Positions 1-7,639 of a stretch of DNA of 64,000 nucleotides are shown piece by piece. The stretch is taken from NCBI RefSeq assembly GCF_900112205.1, contig NZ_FOKW01000003.1, positions 248,001-312,000 of the forward strand. Direction: 5' to 3'. This DNA comes from Natronobacterium haloterrestre. Lineage in GTDB: Archaea; Halobacteriota; Halobacteria; Halobacteriales; Natrialbaceae. Positions within the stretch are counted from its first letter, which is position 1; each line of letters opens with the position of its first letter. The notes below the pieces were generated by a model. It was not told the DNA's origin. It was given only the letters and a program-made list of their open reading frames with translations, and ran no database searches. The position numbers were made by a program, and so were the translations under genes.

Positions 1-2
1 GT

Positions 3-683
3 ACTTCGACCTCGAGTTCCCGGCCCGAGTACGGGATCGTCACCTGGCGCACCCGCGGGACGGACGCCGAGACGGGCGAGGCCCTGTGTGCCTACGAGCG
101 CACGAACATGATCCCGCGCCGGGAACCCGTCGCGACCGACGGGAGCGGCGCTACCGCTACGGAGGAGGGCGACGACGGTCCAGACCTCCCCGGCGAATTC
201 CTCGTCCCCGAAGGCGGCTACTTCGAGGACTTCGTCGCCGCGCTCGAGGAGGCCGCCGACCGGGACGCCGCCGTCGCCTATCGCCACGAGCGGGGCCGCA
301 CGCAGGACGACGTCACCGTCGCCTCGCTTCCGCTCGCGACGCTCAACACGGCCAAGCAGCACCACAACGCCGACGTCATGGCCGAGGCGCCGTCCGGCGA
401 CATCGTCACCTACGGCGACGTCACCCGCTCGACAGCGCTGGGTCACGCCCGTTCGGACGAACGGACCTGGCGCGAGGTCGGCTTCGACGACGAACGGTTC
501 CACACCTTCGTGACGCCGGGCGATACCGTCTACGCGTTTACACGCGTCCTCGAGGCCGAGGACGACGCCTCGCGGCCGGACCGGGCCGGCACCGTCCGGT
601 TCGAGCACATCGCCTTCAACCAGGACGACGACCCCGTCTACTCGGGGACCAGAACTGCGGAGATTCGCAAGCGACCGAACTGA
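3..683 (+). CDS. mch: Mesaconyl-CoA hydratase, MaoC-like (5' truncated)
   Basis: This is the C-terminal 226 residues of a hot-dog-fold (MaoC-like) hydratase; the frame is open from base 3, so the start lies outside the window. In the methylaspartate cycle, mesaconyl-CoA hydratase makes beta-methylmalyl-CoA, which the CitE-like lyase splits; a CitE-like gene follows after 28 bases, which is the main support for the assignment. The stretch around bases 340-450 (AKQHHNADVMAEAP) and the C-terminal HIAFNQDDDPVYSGTRTA match what I recall of haloarchaeal Mch. A general MaoC-family enoyl-CoA hydratase is the alternative. Confidence 0.75.
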   Translation, partial: TSTSSSRPEYGIVTWRTRGTDAETGEALCAYERTNMIPRREPVATDGSGATATEEGDDGPDLPGEFLVPEGGYFEDFVAALEEAADRDAAVAYRHERGRTQDDVTVASLPLATLNTAKQHHNADVMAEAPSGDIVTYGDVTRSTALGHARSDERTWREVGFDDERFHTFVTPGDTVYAFTRVLEAEDDASRPDRAGTVRFEHIAFNQDDDPVYSGTRTAEIRKRPN

Positions 684-711
684 TATCCAGACCACACCGC
701 TCACCGATACC

Positions 712-1755
712 ATGACCGACGACATCCGACTCTGTCGAACCTTCCAGACCGCACCGGCCGCCGTTCCGAAAGACGACTCGGCGAAGTACCTCGTCTCCGG
801 CCTCGAGGCCGAGGGGTTCCAGGCCCCCGACTGGCTCGTGCCCGACCTCGAGGACGGCACCGCGCCCGACATGAAAGCCGAGGGGCTCGAGAACACGATC
901 GAGAAGGTGCCCGAGTACGAGTTTCCGGGGGAGATCTGGCCCCGCGTCGAGTGGAGCTACGAGGACGCGTCGTTCCGCGAGAAGGGCCGGGAGCAGATCG
1001 ACCGGCTCGTCGCCGACCTGGGCGACGACATAGAGGGCGTCGTCGTCCCCAAGGTGGGGCGGCTGGCGGACGTCGAACGCGCCGCGGAGGCGGTCGCCGA
1101 GGCCGAGCGCGAACACGGCTACGCGGACGGCTCGATCGGTCTCTCGATCATCGTCGAGACCGGACGGGCCCGGTCGGACCTGCGCGAGATCGCGAAGTTC
1201 GGTGCGGATTCGCGACTCACCGCGCTGGTCTTCGGCCCGGTCGACTACGCCGCGGAACTCGGCGGCCGCGACCTCGGCGACGGGATGCCCCGCTGGGAGG
1301 GCCTGCTCGAGGCGCTGTCGAACGAGGCCAGCGCGGCGGGCCTGCTCGCGATCGGCGGTCCGTTCGACGACCTGTTCACGGAACGTGCCGGGCTGACCTA
1401 CTACAACGCCGAGGAGTACGCCGACCAGATCGAGTACGAGGCCCGGATCGGCCTCGACGGCTCCTGGTCGCTGTATCCGAAACAGACGATTCAGGCGAAC
1501 ACCGTCCACATGCCCACGCCCGAGGAACTCGAGCGCGACGTGAGCAAGATCGAGCGGTTCAACGCCGCCAAGCGGGAGGGAACCGGCGCCGTGACCCTGG
1601 ACGGTCAGATGGTCGACGAGGCCACGTTCAAGAACTTCAAGAACACCGTCGAGCAGGTGCGGGCGATCGACGCGACCCGGCCCGAGCAGACCGCTGACTA
1701 CTACGACGAGGACCTGCTCGAGCGCGCGCTCGAACTCGAGTTGTCCTACCGGTAA
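712..1755 (+). CDS. citE: L-malyl-CoA / beta-methylmalyl-CoA lyase (HpcH/HpaI, CitE-like)
   Basis: A 347-residue CitE-like aldolase. Family members cleave (methyl)malyl-CoA to glyoxylate plus acetyl- or propionyl-CoA. Visible family features are the acidic metal-binding segment WLVPDLEDGTAPD (about residues 42-54), the beta-strand VVVPKVG (about 112) and FGPVDYAAELG (about 175). It follows the mesaconyl-CoA hydratase in the same direction with 28 bases between, so the two probably share a transcript and act in consecutive steps of the methylaspartate cycle. Substrate preference (malyl versus methylmalyl) cannot be told from sequence. Confidence 0.82.
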   Translation: MTDDIRLCRTFQTAPAAVPKDDSAKYLVSGLEAEGFQAPDWLVPDLEDGTAPDMKAEGLENTIEKVPEYEFPGEIWPRVEWSYEDASFREKGREQIDRLVADLGDDIEGVVVPKVGRLADVERAAEAVAEAEREHGYADGSIGLSIIVETGRARSDLREIAKFGADSRLTALVFGPVDYAAELGGRDLGDGMPRWEGLLEALSNEASAAGLLAIGGPFDDLFTERAGLTYYNAEEYADQIEYEARIGLDGSWSLYPKQTIQANTVHMPTPEELERDVSKIERFNAAKREGTGAVTLDGQMVDEATFKNFKNTVEQVRAIDATRPEQTADYYDEDLLERALELELSYR

Positions 1756-1846
1756 CGGGGCCTGTGGCGGATCGGGATCGAAGCGACTACCGGCCGATCC
1801 GGCCGGCGACCATGACCGTTTTGTGATCGGTCACGTACACGTCGGT

Positions 1847-2236
1847 ATGGCAGATACCGACACGGGACGCGATCCGGAAGCGCTCGTCAGGGAGTACTAC
1901 GACCTCGTGGACGCCGACGAATACGACGACCTCGTCGCACTCTTCACCGACGACGTTCGGTACGAACGTCCCGGACAGGGTGCGATCGAGGGCCGCGAGG
2001 CGCTGCGGCGGTTCTACGAGGCGGAACGGCCGCTCGAGGAGGGGAGCCACGAGGTGCACGACGTGGTCGTCGACCGGGAGCGAGGTGACGGCCCGACGGT
2101 CGCGGTCCGCGGCACCTTCTCCGGCCGGCAGAGCGAGGAGACGGTCGAGTTCGGCTTTGCCGACTTCCACGAGTTGACCCCCGAAAGGGACGCTATCGCT
2201 CGCCGCTACACGTTTACTGATCGCGACGAGGTGTGA
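1847..2236 (+). CDS. SnoaL-like / NTF2-fold small protein
   Basis: A 129-residue protein with the SnoaL/ketosteroid-isomerase-like pattern: an N-terminal helix (ALVREYYDLVDADEYDD), then LFTDDVRYERPG and IEGREALRRFYE, typical of NTF2-like folds. I chose the ATG at 1847 because the protein then begins directly before the first helix; an in-frame ATG at 1823 would add eight residues without family character. Such proteins range from isomerases to stress-induced binding proteins, so no substrate is proposed. It stands alone between the CitE-like lyase and a tRNA gene. Confidence 0.7.
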   Translation: MADTDTGRDPEALVREYYDLVDADEYDDLVALFTDDVRYERPGQGAIEGREALRRFYEAERPLEEGSHEVHDVVVDRERGDGPTVAVRGTFSGRQSEETVEFGFADFHELTPERDAIARRYTFTDRDEV

Positions 2237-2278
2237 GCCTCGCCACCGGACCCGTCACGCGGATTGGCGGTGGCGGAG

Positions 2279-2299
2279 GGAGGGGATGCGATTCGAACG
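2279..2299 (-). repeat. Partial direct copy of the tRNA-Ser 3' end
   Basis: On the plus strand this 21-base segment matches tRNA bases 2410-2430 (T-arm and acceptor 3' half) at 18 of 21 positions, in the same orientation, 110 bases beyond the tRNA 3' end. It could be a remnant of integration at the tRNA 3' end or part of a hairpin with the inverted copy at 2356-2370. Confidence 0.55.
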
Positions 2300-2355
2300 A
2301 CGTGACGACGGTCCGGGTCGCTCGCTCCGCTCGCGTTCCGGGCTGGGACGTCCCT

Positions 2356-2370
2356 AGTTCAACTCCCATC
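2356..2370 (+). repeat. Inverted T-arm-like copy downstream of tRNA-Ser
   Basis: The plus strand reads AGTTCAACTCCCATC, which resembles the tRNA-Ser T-arm (GGTTCGAATCCCATC on the minus strand) but is in the opposite orientation to the tRNA. It lies between the tRNA and the direct copy at 2279-2299 and could pair with either. Confidence 0.45.
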
Positions 2371-2408
2371 GACGTCGCTGTTGCTCACGAATTAGTTTGC
2401 GAGAGCAA

Positions 2409-2492
2409 CGGTGGGGATGGGATTCGAACCCATGAGGCTTGACAGCCACCTGCTCTCAAGGCAGGCGCGTTAGGCCGCTCTGCCACCCCACC
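2409..2492 (-). tRNA. tRNA-Ser (anticodon TGA)
   Basis: An 84-base minus-strand gene with a long variable arm. The acceptor stem pairs GGTGGGG with CCCCACC and the discriminator is G. The anticodon stem CCTGC/GCAGG encloses the loop CTTGAGA, giving anticodon TGA, which reads UCA serine codons. The T-arm is ATGGG-TTCGAAT-CCCAT. No intron is seen and CCA is not encoded. Confidence 0.95.
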
Positions 2493-2559
2493 TCACCTCG
2501 GCTTACCCGGTCCGCTCAAAAAGGGTTATCGGTCTCGAGTTCGGTCTCGGTCGTCCAAG

Positions 2560-3342
2560 TCACCCGTCGCCTTCGTCCTCGAGTTCGATCTCGTCTCCGT
2601 CCCCGACGGTCACGCCGATCTCCTCGAGCGTCGCCTTCGTCGCGGTCGCCGTTAGCCGCCCGGCGACCGCTCGAGCCTCGAGGGTCGCCGTCGTCGCCGC
2701 GAGCCCCGAGGGCGTCGACACGGTCGGAACCATCGGCGCGAAGCCGAGGTCCACCCCCGCCTCGCCGACCCGGTTCGCGAGCGTCGCGTGCGACGGCGGC
2801 GCGTACGCGTCCGCGAAGTCGATCGGTTCCGCGACCCCGAAGGCGGCCAGGTACGTGTGCCCGCCGGAGGACGGCCCGAGCACGACGTCGTGGCGGCGCA
2901 GGGCCATCGCCGCGCCGTCGATCTCCGAGCGTCCCACCGCGGGGGCGGTCGGCTCCAGTATCCCTGCGCTGCCGGCCTCCTCGCGCTCGAGGAGGTGCGT
3001 GACCGTGTTCCCGACCCGCGCCGAGCGGGTCGAACCGACCTGACGCTCGAACCGGACGTCCGCGAGGTCGATCGCCGCGTCCGCGAGAGCGTCGGCGACG
3101 AGGTCGCGGATCTCGGATTCGGGATCCGGCCGGTCATCACCGGCGTACTCGACGGGGAGCGTCCCGGCGTCGCGGTAGTTGACCAACAGGTCGCCGCCGC
3201 TGTCGGCGGCCGCACGAACCGTGTCCGAGACGGCCGCCTCGTAGAGGGCGACGGCGTCGGCCGCCGAGAGCGGCGTTCGTTCGACGAGGGCCGGCAGGAC
3301 CAGCCCTTCCCGCGGCGGATCGACCGGCAGGACGACGATCAT
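2560..3342 (-). CDS. Conserved haloarchaeal protein, possible GT-A-like (DUF2064/CofC-like) fold
   Basis: A 260-residue soluble protein (262 if the GTG at 3348 is used). It starts MIVVLPVDPPREGLVLPALV and contains LLVNYRDAGTLP and, near residue 150, MALRRHDVVLGPSSGGHTYLAAF. This layout (early beta-strand, then a glycine-rich segment after VVLGP) resembles the DUF2064/CofC-like nucleotide-sugar fold, but the catalytic signatures are not clear enough to name a reaction. It runs toward the tRNA-Ser gene and is divergent from the small membrane protein at 3493. Confidence 0.6.
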   Translation of the reverse strand: MIVVLPVDPPREGLVLPALVERTPLSAADAVALYEAAVSDTVRAAADSGGDLLVNYRDAGTLPVEYAGDDRPDPESEIRDLVADALADAAIDLADVRFERQVGSTRSARVGNTVTHLLEREEAGSAGILEPTAPAVGRSEIDGAAMALRRHDVVLGPSSGGHTYLAAFGVAEPIDFADAYAPPSHATLANRVGEAGVDLGFAPMVPTVSTPSGLAATTATLEARAVAGRLTATATKATLEEIGVTVGDGDEIELEDEGDG

Positions 3343-3460
3343 GTCCACTCCTCCGTCGGCCCGACCCTTGAACGCGACGTTTCTGCCTTTCGGCGGTTCG
3401 CTGTCCCGGTTTCGATCCCGGCGCCGCGTGAATCACCGCTTGGACCCGAACACGACGAAT

Positions 3461-3468
3461 AAATTATA
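3461..3468 (+). promoter_or_regulatory. TATA box for the membrane protein at 3493
   Basis: AAATTATA lies 25-32 bases before the ATG, the usual archaeal distance to a transcription start, so the mRNA is probably leaderless. It stands out from the GC-rich surroundings. Confidence 0.6.
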
Positions 3469-3492
3469 CCCGTCGCGTCCGTTGGTCGGGGT

Positions 3493-3717
3493 ATGAACGA
3501 TCGTACTCTCTCCATCACCGGACTGGTCGGAACGCTCGTCGCCGTCGCGCTCGCGGCGCTGGGCGTCTACGGTTTCCTCACCGGCTACGCTCTCGAGAAC
3601 CCGGGCGACCTGTTCGTACCGTCGCTGGGCGTGCTGGCGATCGTGGCCGTCGTCGTCGGCGCGCTGGTCCTCCTGGGAGCACGCTCGAGGCGGTGGCGGG
3701 AGAACCCGTACTGGTGA
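3493..3717 (+). CDS. Small two-helix membrane protein
   Basis: A 74-residue protein with two hydrophobic helices: about residues 8-29 (GLVGTLVAVALAALGVYGF) and 42-65 (SLGVLAIVAVVVGALVLL). It ends with the basic tail ARSRRWRENPYW, probably cytoplasmic. Function is unknown. The gene has its own TATA box 25-32 bases before the ATG and faces the uracil-DNA glycosylase gene tail to tail, so it is probably a single-gene unit. Confidence 0.75.
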   Translation: MNDRTLSITGLVGTLVAVALAALGVYGFLTGYALENPGDLFVPSLGVLAIVAVVVGALVLLGARSRRWRENPYW

Positions 3718-3739
3718 GCAGTCGGACGGCGACCGACGA

Positions 3740-4411
3740 CTACCGCTCCCGTCGGCCCTTCGTCTGCCGGTAATCCGATGCCATCAGCTCCGCGAAGTGC
3801 TCGAGCCACGCCTGCGTCTGGGCGTCGGTCTGCTCGCGGGGATCGATCATCGGCACCAGGGCGAACCCGCGCCCGCGGATGGTCGTCGCGTGTGCGTCGG
3901 GAAGCGAGAGGTCCTCGGCGGGGGTCGTCGTGTACTCCGTCCCGAGTTCCTCGAGGGCTCGCTCGCCGACCGGGACGAGCACCTCGGGGTTGATCGACCT
4001 GATCTCGGCGTTGAGGAAGGGCTCGCAGTTGCCGATCTCCTCGTCGGCCGGCGGGCGCTCGGGATCGCGACACCGCGTCAGGTTCGTCAGGTAGACCTTC
4101 TCGAGGGTGGGGCGATCCGCGGGCGAGGTGGCGTCACAGAGCGCGAGTCGCTCGAGGATGCGCCGGAGCGTGGTGCCGTCGTTTTCGTTCTCGTTCTCGT
4201 TCTCGGCCTCGTCCCCGTCGCCTTCCGACAGAAACGGAACCCCGACGTCGTCGGCCCGCGCGGTCGGCCGCTCGCCGACGAACAGGAAGTCGGCCCCGAC
4301 GTCGCCGTAGCCGTGTACGATCCGGTTCCGGGTCTCGCACAGCGCCGGACAGTTCCGGCAGTCCTCGTCCATTCCGTACGGGTTCGCTCGGGTGTGCTGG
4401 TTCGCGTCCAC
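3740..4411 (-). CDS. Uracil-DNA glycosylase, family 4-like (Fe-S)
   Basis: A 223-residue DNA-repair enzyme that removes uracil from DNA. The N-terminal CRNCPALC (about residues 18-25), LTRCRDP (about 120) and GNCEPFL (about 135) supply cysteines placed like the Fe-S ligands of family 4 glycosylases. FLFVGERP and the extended YLTNLTRC segment fit the active-site regions. The start is a GTG; an internal ATG (4372) would lose twelve residues. A low-complexity insert of Glu-Asn repeats (about residues 72-79) follows EGDGDEA, encoded by a 6-base tandem repeat. This insert is unusual for the family. Confidence 0.85.
   Translation of the reverse strand: MDANQHTRANPYGMDEDCRNCPALCETRNRIVHGYGDVGADFLFVGERPTARADDVGVPFLSEGDGDEAENENENENDGTTLRRILERLALCDATSPADRPTLEKVYLTNLTRCRDPERPPADEEIGNCEPFLNAEIRSINPEVLVPVGERALEELGTEYTTTPAEDLSLPDAHATTIRGRGFALVPMIDPREQTDAQTQAWLEHFAELMASDYRQTKGRRER
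4182..4206. repeat. Hexanucleotide tandem repeat inside the uracil-DNA glycosylase gene
   Basis: About three and a half units of TCGTTC (plus strand) encode alternating Glu-Asn. Slippage would change protein length in two-residue steps without shifting the frame. Confidence 0.75.
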
Positions 4412-4506
4412 GTTCGCGTTCGACTCGGCGTTCGGCGGGCAAAAGGTGTGCGGCTGGCGACGGATCCAGCACGGGGTACGCGTCGCCGCTCGAGAGCCGA
4501 GCCGGT

Positions 4507-4806
4507 TCAGCGACCGAGACCGCCCTGCTCCGTGACCTCGAGGATGAACTTGACGTTGCGGACGATCTCCTCGGGCGTCGTGTCCTCGTCCTCGTCGTAG
4601 AGGTCGCTGGTCCGGTAGAGGATGTTCGCGAGCTGTTTGCTCTCGCTCGTCTCCCCGCGGACGTCGTCGGCGATCTCGCGGAGGAACTCGACGCGCTCGG
4701 GGTCGGGGTCGGGCTGGTAGCCGCCGCCGTCGGCCGCCGGGGTCGGGGTCGGGGTCGGGGTCGAGGTCGATTCGGCGTCGTCCTCGGACGAACGTTCGCC
4801 GGTCAT
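4507..4806 (-). CDS. Conserved haloarchaeal protein downstream of mrp
   Basis: A 99-residue acidic protein. The N-terminal third is low complexity, with a Thr-Pro repeat encoded by a GGTCGG tandem repeat. The C-terminal 65 residues look folded and helical, with VEFLREIADDVRGE and EIVRNVKFILEVTEQGG. I do not recognise the family. It starts two bases after the stop of the Mrp-type ATPase gene, so it is very probably cotranscribed and may support Fe-S assembly; that is inference from position only. Confidence 0.7.
   Translation of the reverse strand: MTGERSSEDDAESTSTPTPTPTPAADGGGYQPDPDPERVEFLREIADDVRGETSESKQLANILYRTSDLYDEDEDTTPEEIVRNVKFILEVTEQGGLGR
4739..4763. repeat. GGTCGG hexanucleotide repeat encoding Thr-Pro
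   Basis: About four 6-base units lie within the gene at 4507-4806 and encode a Pro-Thr run near its N-terminus. Unit length preserves the frame. Confidence 0.75.
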
Positions 4807-4808
4807 GG

Positions 4809-5897
4809 TTAGCGGTCGGGGGCCGTCGGTTCGCCGCCGCTCGCCCGGGAGACGTTGCGCCGGTGGACGATCCCGACGTTGTTCGCGACGTTCTCGGTAA
4901 TCGTCCGGAACGCGTCGCCGGCCTCGCTGCCGTCGTCCCCGTCGCTCTCGAGTACCGTCGGCTCCCCGCCGTCGCCGCCCTCGCGGACGGCCGGATCGAG
5001 CGGGATCGAGCCCAGGAACGGCATCTCGTGGGTGTCCGCGAACTCCTCGCCGCCGCCGGAGTCGAAGATGTCGTGTTCGCTCCCGCAGTCGGGGCAGGCG
5101 AACGTCGACATGTTCTCGGCGATCCCCAGCACGACGGTATCGTGTTTGGCGAACATCTCCAGGCCCTTCCGGGCGTCGTCGAGGGCGACGTCCTGGGGCG
5201 TCGTGACGATCACCGCGCCCGTGACTGGCATCGTCTGGAGCATCGTCAGTTGCGTGTCGCCGGTGCCCGGCGGGAGGTCGACCACGAGGTAGTCGAGGTT
5301 GCCCCACTCGACGTCCTCGGTCAACTGGGTGATCACCTTGTGGACCATCGGACCGCGCCAGATGACGGGGTCGTCCTCGCCGGTGAGGAAGGCCATGCTC
5401 ATCAGCTTCACGCCGTACTTCTCCGGCGGGACGAGCGTCTCCTCTTCGGTCGCCATCGGCGGTTCGTCGGCGTCGACCATCCGCGGTACGTTGGGGCCGT
5501 AGACGTCGGCATCGAAGAGGCCGACGCGCGCCCCGAGTTGCGAGAGGCCGGCCGCGAGGTTGACCGCGACGGTCGACTTGCCGACCCCGCCCTTTCCGGA
5601 GGCGACGGCGATGACGTTCTTGACGCCCGGCAGGACCGCCTCCTCGTCGCTTCCCTCGTCGCGGTCCGCGATGCTCGCCGAGAGGTCGGGGTCGAGGCCC
5701 TCCTCGAGCAGGACCTCGCGGACCTCCGCCGCGATGTCGGATTCGGTGGGCGAGTACGGGGCCCCGAGCGCGAGGTCGACGTCGACCTCGTCGCCCTCGA
5801 CCGTGAGGTCGTTGACGAGCCCGAGCGAGACGATGTCGTCGCCGAGTTCCGGGTCCTCGACCGATCGGAGCAGGTCGAGAACGGCGTCTTCGTCCAT
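4809..5897 (-). CDS. mrp: Mrp/NBP35-family Fe-S cluster carrier ATPase
   Basis: A 362-residue ParA-type ATPase of the Mrp/ApbC group, which binds and delivers Fe-S clusters to apoproteins in the cytosol. An N-terminal MIP18/PaaD-like domain (residues 1-85; VLDLLRSVEDPELGDDIVSL) is followed by a linker and the deviant Walker A motif SGKGGVGKST (about residue 103). VVDLPPGTGD and a CPDC pair (about residue 260), the cluster-binding cysteines, follow. The ATG at 5897 was chosen because it begins exactly at the MIP18-like domain. The gene at 4507-4806 follows after two bases. Confidence 0.92.
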   Translation of the reverse strand: MDEDAVLDLLRSVEDPELGDDIVSLGLVNDLTVEGDEVDVDLALGAPYSPTESDIAAEVREVLLEEGLDPDLSASIADRDEGSDEEAVLPGVKNVIAVASGKGGVGKSTVAVNLAAGLSQLGARVGLFDADVYGPNVPRMVDADEPPMATEEETLVPPEKYGVKLMSMAFLTGEDDPVIWRGPMVHKVITQLTEDVEWGNLDYLVVDLPPGTGDTQLTMLQTMPVTGAVIVTTPQDVALDDARKGLEMFAKHDTVVLGIAENMSTFACPDCGSEHDIFDSGGGEEFADTHEMPFLGSIPLDPAVREGGDGGEPTVLESDGDDGSEAGDAFRTITENVANNVGIVHRRNVSRASGGEPTAPDR

Positions 5898-6000
5898 GTC
5901 GGTAGGTTCGTCCGACGGTCGAAAAGGGTTGTGTTCACCGGAGGGGCCGTCGCCGCGGGCCTCGAGGGCGCCGTGGGGCGATCGATCACGAAAGGGTCGC

Positions 6001-6840
6001 TTACTCTTCCCCTTCCCCTTCCCCTTCCTCCCGATTCGCCTCGAACCAGTCGACGGCGAAGTCGACGAGCGGGCGCTGGGCGAGCAGTTTCGCGTCGCCG
6101 ACCCCGACCTGGCCCGCCTCGAAGGCCTCCGGGCGAGCACGCTCGAAGGCCTCGCCACAATCCGGGAAGTCATCGTCGTCGATCGCGAGGTCCTCCCACT
6201 CGACCCACTCGCGGTCGCCGTCGACGAGCACGGCGCTCGCGTGGCTCGTCGTCTCGAGGTCGACATCCGCGCGATACTCCGCGAGGTGGAGCGAGGTGTT
6301 CGTCGCGTGGGTGGTGCCCAGAAACAGGACCCGACCCTCGAGGTCGTAGACTCGGGCGAGCGGCGACGACTCGCCGAGCGAGTAGTCGTACGGGTGATCC
6401 CCGGTGACGAACTCGGCGTCGGCCCCCCACGCGGCGAAGGAGTGTTGCGGGTGGGCGCTCCGGCGGACGCCCGGGTAGGACCGGAAGCACTCGCCGATGG
6501 CGCCCATCCCCTGGGTCGGTGTCACGGCGGGCCGGTACGGCGGCATCTCCTCGCGAACCGTATCGTACCAGGAGTCGGGTACCGGCGGGTTCCCCATGTT
6601 GGTCGGGTCCCTGTTGCCGGGCGAGTGCGTCGGCATCACGAGCGTCCCGTCCTCTCCGAGGACACGCTGGAGGGCGTCGACCACGGCAGGAGCGCCACCA
6701 CAGACCCACCCCAGGGAGGACAGCGAACCGTGGACCAGCACCGTCTCCCCGGCCGCCACGCCGAGGTCGCGGAGATCCGTCGTCAGCGACTCGACCGTGA
6801 TCGGCTCCGACGATCGCTCTTCGGGCAGCGGATCGCTCAT
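6001..6840 (-). CDS. AAC(3)-family N-acetyltransferase
   Basis: A 279-residue protein of the aminoglycoside 3-N-acetyltransferase family, which uses acetyl-CoA to acetylate an amine. Typical segments are GETVLVHGSLSSLGWVCGG (about residues 31-50), TLVMPTHSPGNRDP (about 65), HPQHSFAAWG (about 120) and FLGTTHATNTSLHLAEY (about 165). Many environmental members do not act on drugs, so the natural substrate is open. The last residues form a Glu-Gly run encoded by a CTTCCC repeat just before the stop. It is a single gene facing away from the mrp operon promoter region. Confidence 0.85.
   Translation of the reverse strand: MSDPLPEERSSEPITVESLTTDLRDLGVAAGETVLVHGSLSSLGWVCGGAPAVVDALQRVLGEDGTLVMPTHSPGNRDPTNMGNPPVPDSWYDTVREEMPPYRPAVTPTQGMGAIGECFRSYPGVRRSAHPQHSFAAWGADAEFVTGDHPYDYSLGESSPLARVYDLEGRVLFLGTTHATNTSLHLAEYRADVDLETTSHASAVLVDGDREWVEWEDLAIDDDDFPDCGEAFERARPEAFEAGQVGVGDAKLLAQRPLVDFAVDWFEANREEGEGEGEE
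6004..6030. repeat. CTTCCC hexanucleotide repeat at the AAC(3)-like C-terminus
   Basis: About four units of a 6-base repeat encode the final Glu-Gly residues of the acetyltransferase-like protein, immediately before its stop codon. Confidence 0.75.
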
Positions 6841-6917
6841 GGGCCGACGTCCGCGGGTCACGGCATAAGTTTCGTGGCGGAAGGGCACTCGAGCCTCGAG
6901 CCCGCCGTTCGACACGG

Positions 6918-7247
6918 TCACCCCATGAAGTCGAACCGCGGCCCGCCGTAGGTCGGCGGATCCGGCTCGAGTTCGACCCCTTGCTCGTAACGGACGAAGT
7001 TGAGGTAGAACGGCCGGCCACAGCCCTCGATGGGCGCGCCCTCGAGGTCGGTGACGGGGCCGTCCTCGCCGCAGACGAAGGCGATGCCGTCGGCGGCCTC
7101 TCGCTGCTCGAGGGGGTCGTCCGGGGCGGCGTACTCCCAGCCGGGCTGGGAGCGTTTCGTGACCGAACGATCCGCGAGGTCGAGCGGCCGTTCGATGCTC
7201 GTGACGGATCCACAGTGAGGGCAAGTGTATCGGACGGTAGCGGTCAT
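6918..7247 (-). CDS. Haloarchaeal zinc-ribbon-like hypothetical protein
   Basis: A 109-residue protein starting MTATVRYTCPHCGSVTSIER. The CPHC pair near residue 9, together with later single cysteines in FVCGEDG and IEGCGRPFYLNF, suggests a zinc-bound fold. Function is unknown. The ATG at 7247 was preferred over upstream in-frame starts because those run into AT-rich noncoding sequence and the next base block holds a TATA-like element at the leaderless distance. It marks the left edge of the AT-rich island. Confidence 0.7.
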   Translation of the reverse strand: MTATVRYTCPHCGSVTSIERPLDLADRSVTKRSQPGWEYAAPDDPLEQREAADGIAFVCGEDGPVTDLEGAPIEGCGRPFYLNFVRYEQGVELEPDPPTYGGPRFDFMG

Positions 7248-7271
7248 TAGACGGAGATAGGTTCCACAGCC

Positions 7272-7282
7272 ATCTATATTTT
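7272..7282 (-). promoter_or_regulatory. TATA element for the gene at 6918-7247
   Basis: The minus strand reads AAAAATATAGA 25-35 bases before the ATG at 7247, fitting a leaderless archaeal transcript. The surrounding DNA is AT-rich, so specificity is limited. Confidence 0.45.
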
Positions 7283-7639
7283 TCATATCGCATACACACC
7301 CACACTTGGACATAACTATAGTAAATTGAACCATCAGTTCTAGTAACACATTTGATATGGAAAACAGAGTCCCTCGAGCAGTTAGATCCCAGAATATCTA
7401 ATATAGTTAGATTACTAGAAATGAAAAATATGGTGCTAACCAGACCTAAATGGTAGGTATTGATCAGGAGTTTGAATTGTATTATATGCGTTATAATTAT
7501 GATTACGATGGTTTTGAGCATATGTACAACTCATCCGGTGAAGTAAACACTACCAAATTTATTAAGATTGTAGGGTAGTATAAAATGTCGTATTATTTTA
7601 AGTCATGAAGCACTAATCTATGTGTTGAAATAACTGATA
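7283..7639. other. AT-rich gene-free stretch (left part of island)
   Basis: About 360 bases with a sharp drop in G+C relative to both flanks, containing many TA-rich tracts and no convincing frame. It includes the probable promoter of the lipoprotein gene at 7640 (ttattttaag near 7592). Confidence 0.6.

Larger units (their letters stand above)
2237..2408. other. Gene-free stretch between SnoaL-like gene and tRNA-Ser
   Basis: No coding frame is convincing here. The stretch contains one direct and one inverted partial copy of the tRNA-Ser T-arm/acceptor end (listed separately) and a GC-rich palindromic segment (gctcgctccgctcgc) between them. Confidence 0.6.

Noticed and set aside
4809-6266. 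485-residue form of the Mrp protein
   Set aside because: The extra N-terminal 120 residues are a shadow of the AAC(3)-like gene in another frame; the MIP18-like domain begins at the ATG at 5897.
6001-6840. Aminoglycoside resistance gene in the clinical sense
   Set aside because: The AAC(3) fold is clear, but archaeal ribosomes are mostly insensitive to these drugs and the gene has normal host composition, so a resistance role is not claimed.
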